NCBI RefSeq assembly: GCF_011386835.1
Contig: NC_088792.1
Span: 59,090,081-59,154,080, forward strand
Reading direction: 5' to 3'
Source of the DNA: Chrysemys picta bellii
Taxonomy: Eukaryota > Chordata > Testudines > Emydidae
Length of the DNA stretch: 64,000 bases
A program made the position numbers and the translations under genes. Positions 58,156 to 64,000 of the stretch are shown here, piece by piece. Positions within the stretch are counted from its first letter, which is position 1. Every line of letters begins with the position of its first letter. A model generated the notes under the pieces. The model was not told the DNA's origin and did not search any database. It worked only from the letters and a program-made list of their open reading frames with translations.

Positions 58156-60159
58156 TAGTAATGATAGACTGAAATCAGCACTGTTACACTTCAGTTTTAC
58201 ACTAATGTAATTCCACTGATTTCAGTGTGTGACATGATGTAAAACTGGAGTAAGACAGTGGAGAATCCGGCTCAGTGTATTTAATGTACCACGATGAAGA
58301 TAGGTCATCAAATAAAGAGCGTTGGTTTTCCCTGCCCGTCAGCTGACATTTCACACTAATCCAGTAAGGCTTGGACTTGGATGTGAATTTAACAATTCTA
58401 TAAAATGGAACAACAACTGCCAATGCACTTTTGTCAATACAATATTTCAAAATGAAGCACTGATGCCTATTGAATAGTGCCATGTGCAGTACAATGTTTC
58501 TTTAAGGAACTGTTGGAGTCAGAAAAGTCACTCTATAAAAATTGCATTATGGAGTTTCCTATTTATTCGCCTTCAGCGCCAATCCCACCTGGCCTCTCTG
58601 TAGTGGAGAAAGACCCAAAAATGCAGTGGAACCTTCTGATTCCACTGGACAAGAGAAAAAGGGGCAGGAGATAGAGAGGCCGTACAAGGGGACTCCTCAA
58701 CTCCCTGTGCACTGTGAAGCTGTGCTCCATGACAGCTCTCTCCACAGGAACATCGAAGGGAGGAGGGAGTTGTGGGTGGGCCAGAGGAGCAGTGGGAGTG
58801 TAGCCAGTGGATCCATGAATTATGTGAATGTACTGGCAGCTGCTGCCTGTGGGCTCAGTGGTAGGGTTCTAGTCCTCAAAACCTGCATTGGCTGTTTTAA
58901 TCTGAATTCAGCTGACAATTTTACTGATGATGCACAAGGGGGATAACTATAGAACTCAGTAGGATATTCTAGAATCTTCAGTAGTTGTATTGGCTCTCAC
59001 AAGAGTAAAAACTTGGGGTTTTAAGTAAAGTAAGCAGCTGTGACTCAAAGACAGATCTAGTGAGTAGAGTATTCACTATAACTGCACTTTAATAATAGAT
59101 TATTATTATTACAAATACATAAATGCATAGGAAGGAACCGTTTTTTTCTCTCAGTGACAGACAGTTGGTCCATACGAGCGATCTTATTTTTGATCCACAA
59201 CATTGTCAATTAACCCTCAGCTAAGGAATGAACCCAAATGTTTGTAATCTAAGTGTGTGGCAGTTAATGCTTTCATTTGTTAGCCAAGGATGTAAAAACC
59301 TTTTCCACATGTGAGTAAGGGGCTAATGTAAAGGGACTATAATTTAGGGTTTGGTAACTAATTAATATGATGAAATAAAGCTGTTTTAGGCTCTCTTAAA
59401 TAAAATGTAATTAATTTTGCATATAAAATTACATAGGTTAGAATAATCAGTAATTAAAAGTCATGTTATAAACCTATATTAATCTAAAACTATAGCCACT
59501 TCACAGTAATTGATTCTATAGTCATTCAGTAAAGCAGTACTTCTGCTAACAATGTATATTCTTAATGCTATGTAAATATATCACCTGACTACTGATAACC
59601 TGTGGCAATTTCCACCCATTCCTGACATGGAATGAATTGAGAGTGCAGCTGAAGGAAGTGTGAGAAAAATGGATGTACTGATATGTATACAAATGGAATT
59701 CATTTGGCTGCCAGGTTCACTACACTTCATCAGTTCTGGATGGTTATAGGAATGAATCGGTCATGAATTCTTCTGTGGAAAAATGGTTCCACTTGAAATA
59801 TCTTTTGGGGTGCTATAGAGGTTTTTCAGCAGCACAATAAAACCTTTGCATGCCTACATTGCTGATTCCATTACCACATTCATAACCTGCCCAGTGGTCA
59901 CTCAAAACCAGCCTTTCCATAAATGAATGACGGGGGCAACTTTGGACCAAACTGATAGCCAAGCTCTCCAGTAGTTTTGGCCACCATGTTTCCTATTCCC
60001 CACCCCTCACTTCCTGTGAACAGAGACAAACAAAAATAGTTACTTCTAAAAATCGGCTTTCTAGGGCCTGCTTCCTTTGAGATGCTGGGAGCTTCCTGAG
60101 TGGAATTGTGTGAGCTTAGCACAGGCTTGGAGGAGCTCTAAAGCAGCATTAGAAACACA
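58156..60159. other. HDAC9 downstream intron, no gene seen
   Basis: AT-rich. 58156-58280 contains small 'gtgtaacactgatttcag' palindromic sequence. The ORF at 58542-58946 (134 codons) has no domain I recognise. The final HDAC9 exon was looked for here and not found. Confidence 0.45.
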
Positions 60160-60763
60160 GGGCCTGATTTACCACTGTACTACTCCAATTTTACACTATC
60201 TTAACTCCCTTAAGTTCTGTGAAGTACAGCAGCATAAAACTGAAGTAACACTGCAGTGAGACAGACCCATACAGGACAGTAACACATAACAATTACAGAC
60301 CAAGGAGGAGAGCCTTACCCCTGCTCCAGTCCTTTATGCCAGATGTAAAGGGCCCCTCTAAGCTCTGGTTTCAGCTGAGTGAGCATTGCCCTGGAACTGG
60401 CACTGAAGAAGAGAGCTGTAAGGCTGCCATCAGAGGATCCCCTGGCAAGCCCTGGTATATGAGGTGTGCCAGGTCATGTTGAACATAGGGCCAAAGCACA
60501 CAGTGCTGCAGTCCACATGGCAGTCTAGGGAGGGTGCTGTAACCTAGACAGGCCCCCAAAACTGTAGAAGTTATGCTAAGAGCCTTTCCACACTTCAGAG
60601 CAACTGGAGAGCTCACAAAGGTAGCTTAAATCCCCTCCCCGCATGCACACATATCTGGCCTACAGCTGCTGTGCTTCTAGGAGGGGCATCCCAAGGACTC
60701 AATGCTGCTTCACTGAATATATGGTAAAGATCCCATTGCCTTCAGCTGTGTAGAATCAGGCCC
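60160..60763. mobile_element. TIR element with GGGCCTGATT ends
   Basis: The left end GGGCCTGATTTACCAC pairs with the right end GTGTAGAATCAGGCCC. It is 604 bp, non-coding. The ends are related to, but distinct from, the 'GGNCCAGATCCTC' elements. Confidence 0.6.
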
Positions 60764-60971
60764 CCAGATGAAGAGAGCAATAGCAGGAGAGTCTCTTTGT
60801 AGGAAACTCTTGCCAGTTATGTTGGAGGATATATTGGTGTTTGGAGTGAGATGACTCATTTTAAACTCAGATTTTGGGTAAAGCAGCTCTTTTTCTGGCC
60901 AACTCATATCTGACTCATTTACCACTGATGAATAAAGTATAAAATGCTCCTGGCTAAGAACCATTCTAAGT

Positions 60972-61034
60972 ATTTTTTTTTTTTTTTTTTTTTTTAGTTT
61001 TCTTTCTTTCCCTTTTTTTTTTTTTTTTTTGCAG
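60972..61034. repeat. Long T/polypyrimidine tract ending in GCAG
   Basis: A 24-T run, TAGTTTTCTTTCTTTCCC, then an 18-T run and GCAG at 61031-61034. It mimics a very strong splice acceptor, but the sequence after it (TGGTAAATGA) does not encode the HDAC9 C-terminus. Confidence 0.85.
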
Positions 61035-61547
61035 TGGTAAATGACAACACAAAGTAGACAGTTGTTTCAATTTGATTGGCCCTGACATGCTGAGTGAAGC
61101 AGACTTTATGAAAAGCTATTTTTGTTCTTGGTGGGTTTTTTGTTAAAATACTCTATGCATTTTAATATACATTTGAAACTAAATTGTAGACTTCAGGAGA
61201 GAATAGATAAGGGAGAAGTGATTTATGGATAGGACAGAAGGGAAAATATGAATAATGTAAATACAAATTTAAATACAGAGACAATTAAATAAATAGGCAT
61301 GGTCTTATAAACATGTTTAACCACAACACATTGTGTGTATTAATAACTACTTGTTACCTAAATGAGATACACATATAACTGATTAGAGCTTTGTAGTGGC
61401 CAACAGTTGTTTCACAAAACTTTTGTTTTGAAAAAGTTCAGTACAATAGTCTCCTTGATTCTTTTACTTCTTTTTTTTTTTTTTAAAGGAGCAGGGGCTA
61501 TCTGGTACTTAATTGTTTTAAAGCAAATCTTAGGAATACATTTAAAC

Positions 61548-62153
61548 GAATTTGAATTCATGGCCCTGATTTACCTGGATATAGATTTTACCCAACTGGA
61601 AATGAGATATGAAATGTAATTCTTAGATGTGGGATTAAAATCCATTTTAGAGGATTCTGTGGTTTCTGAACTAATGACTGGGATTTTCATCATTTTATAA
61701 TTTCTGTTGGAAAGATTAAAGACCAGATCCTGAGATACAACTGTTTTTCATAGACTGCCAATCATGGGGGAGGGAGGGTGTATGTGCAGAGGTGCATAAC
61801 GCTGGTCCTTGCACTCCTCTGACCCTACTGTCATCTCTGTGCAGGAGTAATCCACCTGCATCAAATTAGAGCATCGTGAGGGCTGCTCTAATTTATGCCA
61901 GCAATAAACAGCCCGAGTGGGATGAAACCATACTCTAGGATTGGCATGGCACAAGGTATTCTGGTCAAACCCTCTCCTTTGGCCATGCCTCTCTTGTCCT
62001 GCTATTCCATGGGAAGGATAAGAGCCTTACACCAGAAATCACCTTTACACAGTAGTGATCCTCCACAGCTGAGCTAGGCTAGGGCCACATTCTGCTGTGC
62101 ACAGAAACAGCCACACCACCCCAAAAAATCTGTCCCTTAGAATGCATTTATAT
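61548..62153. mobile_element. Second copy of the unidentified CR1-associated segment
   Basis: This matches the complement of 29849-30814 without its hAT element. Shared landmarks are GGGTAAAATCTATATCC (complement), AAGACCAGATCCTGAGATAC, GATTGGCATGGCACAAGG, TCTTGTCCTGCTATTCCA and CTTAGAATGCATTTATATTG. It joins CR1 RT sequence at exactly the same place as in the first copy. The empty hAT target (AATTAGAG) is at 61864-61871. Confidence 0.8.
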
Positions 62154-63530
62154 TGTGAAATTGCAGAAATACTAATTGCAGTCTGTTACCTATCATTTAA
62201 ATCAGTATCTGTACCAGATGACTGGAGGATAGCTAATGTGATGCCAATTTTTAAAAAAGGCTCCAGCGGTGATCCCAGCAATTACAGCCCAGTAAGCCTA
62301 AATTCAGTACCATGCAGATTGGTTGAAACGATAGTTAAGAACAGAATTATCAGACACATAGATGAACATGATTTGTTGAGGAAGAGTCAACATGGTTTTT
62401 GTAAAGGAAAATCATGCCTCACCAATCTACTAGAATTCTTCTTTCAGCAAGCATGTGGACACGGGGAATCCAGTGGATATAGTGTACTTAGATTTTCAGA
62501 AAGCCCTTGACAGGGTCACTCTTAAGCAAAGTAAGCTGTCATGGGATAAGAGGGAAGGTCCTCTCATGGACTGGTAACTGGTTAAAAGATAGGAAACAAA
62601 GAGTACGAATAAATGGTCAATTTTCAGAATGGAGAGAGGTAAATAGTGGTGTCCCCCAGGGGTCTGTACTGGGACCAGTGCTATTCAACATGTTCATAAA
62701 TGATCTGGAAAAAGGGGTAAAGTGAGGTGGCAAAATTTGCAGATGATACAAAACTACTCAAGATAGTTAAGTCCAAAGCAAATTGAAAAGAGTTACAAAG
62801 AGATCTCACAAAACTGGGTGACTGGGCAACAAAGTGGCAGATGAAATTCAATGTTGATAAATGCAAAGTAATGCACATTGGAAAACGTAATCCCAACTAT
62901 ACATACCAAATAATGGGGATAGAAAGAGATCTTGGAGTCATTGTGAATAGTTCTCTGAAAACATCCACTCAATGTGCAGTGGCAATCAAAAAAGCTAATG
63001 GAATGTTGGGAATCATTAGGAAAGGGATAGATAATAAGACAGAAAATATCATATTGCCTCTATATAAATCCCTGGTACTCCCACATCTTGAATACTGTGT
63101 GCAGATCTGGTCACCCCATCTCAAAAAAGACATTTTGGAATTGTAAAAGGTATAGAAAAGGGCAACAAAAATGATTAGGGGTATGGAACAGCTTCCATAT
63201 GGGGAGAGATTCATAAGACTGGGACTTTTCAACTTTGAAAAGAGATGACTAAGGGGAGATATGATAGAGGTCTATACAATCATGACTGGTGTGGAGAAAG
63301 TAAATAAGGAAGTGTTATTTACTCCTTCTCATAACACAAGAACTAGGGATCACCAAATGAAATTAATAGGCAGCAGGTTTAAAACTAACTCAAGGAAGTA
63401 TTTCTTCACACAATGCACAGTCAACCTGTGGAACTCTTTGCCAAAGGATGTTGTGAAGGCCAAGTCTATAGCAGGGTTAAAAAAACAACTAGATAAGTTT
63501 GTGAAGGATAGGTTCATCAATGGCTATTAG
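62097..63530 (+). pseudogene. CR1 reverse transcriptase remnant, sense copy
   Basis: Four open segments in three frames cover palm, fingers, thumb and the C-terminal region of the CR1 RT. The catalytic FADD block sits between ORFs, near 62735-62750 (TTTGCAGATGATACAAAA). Frameshifts near 62505 and in-frame stops near 62725, 62785, 63146 and 63246 make it non-functional. Confidence 0.85.
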
Positions 63531-63925
63531 CCAGGATGGGCAGGGATGCAAAACCATGTGCTCTCTCTATATGTATAGATGGAGATATACCTATCTCATA
63601 GAGCTGGAAGGGACCCTAAAAGGTCAGAGAGTCCAGCCCTGTGCCTTCACTAGCAGGACCAAGTACTGATTTTGCCCCAGATCCCTAAGTGGCTCCCTTA
63701 AGGATTGAACTCACAACTCTGGGTTTAGTAGGCTAATGCTCAAACCACTGAGCTAGCCTTAGCCTCTGTTTGCCAGAAGCTGGGAATTGGTAACAGAACA
63801 CTTGATGATTACCTGTTCTGTTCATTCCCTCTGAAGCACCTGCATTGGCCACTGTCGGAAGACAGGATACTGGGCTAGATGGGCCAATAGTCTGACACAG
63901 TATGGCTATTCTTATGTTCTTATGC
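62154..63925 (+). mobile_element. CR1 non-LTR retrotransposon, sense, 3' half
   Basis: RT domains in order, in broken frames: VPDDWRIANVMPIFKKGSSG, DPSNYSPVSLNSV and HGFCKGKSCLTNLLEFF (62097-62510); [20 protein letters not shown] (62507-62725); FADDTKLL around 62735; MKFNVDKCKVMHIGKRNPNY and SSLKTSTQCAVAIKKANGML (62841-63146); then [20 protein letters not shown] and [20 protein letters not shown] (63261-63530). The 3' tail resumes after a nested SINE at 63759 and ends near GATGGGCCAATAGTCTGACA and TATGGCTATTCTTATGTTC. It is rather well preserved and likely the youngest CR1 here. Confidence 0.92.
63557..63758 (-). mobile_element. tRNA-derived SINE of the tortoise/Cry type, nested in CR1
   Basis: Read on the minus strand: TAGCTCAGTGGTTTGAGCAT (A box), GTGAGTTCAATCCTT (B box), GGGAGCCACTTAGGGATCTG, then AGGGTCCCTTCCAGCTCTAT and a GATAGGTATATC-like simple tail. 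This is the tRNA-Lys-like Pol III SINE of cryptodire turtles. It lies inside the CR1 3' region between GGATGCAAAACCATGTGC and TAGCCTCTGTTTGCC. A clear duplication is not visible. Confidence 0.9.
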
Positions 63926-64000
63926 TGTTTGAGCATTTGACAGTTCTCTGTTGCTTAGAAACATACCTTATACTTTTATTTTTAATCTCAATGTGATGAT
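63926..64000. other. Intronic sequence to window end
   Basis: Short AT-rich tail after the CR1; nothing recognised. Confidence 0.4.

Noticed and set aside
58542..58946. 134-codon ORF downstream of the last visible HDAC9 exon
   Set aside because: No recognisable domain, overlapped by other-frame ORFs of similar length, and no splice context linking it to HDAC9.
63640..63760. A true tRNA gene
   Set aside because: A and B boxes are present, but the sequence continues into a SINE body and simple-repeat tail, lacks a foldable cloverleaf at the 3' side, and is nested in a CR1.
57452..64000. Final HDAC9 exon encoding the acidic C-terminus
   Set aside because: I looked for a short exon with an AG acceptor completing the Arg codon and encoding a PMEEEP-type end and found none; it is presumably beyond the window.
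1..64000. CRISPR array, prophage, operon or other prokaryotic system
   Set aside because: No regularly spaced repeats, no ribosome-binding-site-led ORFs, no long coding sequences; the base composition and spliced HDAC9 exons are those of a vertebrate nuclear genome.

Overview
This window is intergenic-looking but in fact intronic DNA from a large vertebrate nuclear genome, most likely a turtle (cryptodire). Evidence for turtle: CR1 non-LTR retrotransposons are the dominant repeat, a tRNA-derived SINE of the tortoise/Cry type is nested in one CR1 copy, an old MIR-type core-SINE is present, and many short terminal-inverted-repeat (TIR) elements look like those I know from turtle genomes. A crocodilian is the main alternative. 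Nothing suggests a prokaryote: there are no operons and no long ORFs, and most short ORFs are chance or transposon debris.

The only host gene I can support is HDAC9 (class IIa histone deacetylase), plus strand. Three consecutive 3'-end exons are visible: 40573-40706 (end of the deacetylase domain, with the class IIa His of the GGHDL motif), 51909-51993, and 57298-57451 (C-terminal tail with the nuclear export signal). All have canonical AG/GT borders and compatible phases. The introns are >40.5 kb, 11.2 kb, 5.3 kb and >6.5 kb. The preceding exon and the final coding exon, expected to encode the short acidic C-terminus, are not in the window. Reading through the donor of the middle exon gives a short alternative C-terminus with a nearby AATAAA, which matches the layout of the short human HDAC9 isoform.

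Layout: 1-3620 is a long antisense CR1 retaining ORF1, endonuclease and reverse transcriptase. 4.9-12.4 kb holds several DNA-transposon derivatives, two of them hAT type with exact 8-bp target duplications. 12.4-24 kb is mostly unique, AT-rich intron with CR1/L2 tails and a small retroposon with a perfect 14-bp duplication. 24-36 kb is a repeat nest: L2-like RT, a composite antisense CR1 with an unrelated insert, nested hAT MITEs, and a second CR1-like copy. 36-57 kb is sparser in repeats and carries the first two exons. 57.3-64 kb carries the third exon, a foldback MITE, a TIR element, and a sense-strand copy of the same composite CR1, so the three exons lie between two inverted copies about 30 kb apart.

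No undescribed biological system is evident. The most interesting items are the composite CR1 pair with a natural empty/filled hAT site, the short retroposons with perfect target duplications and a 5' foldback, and the possible short HDAC9 isoform.
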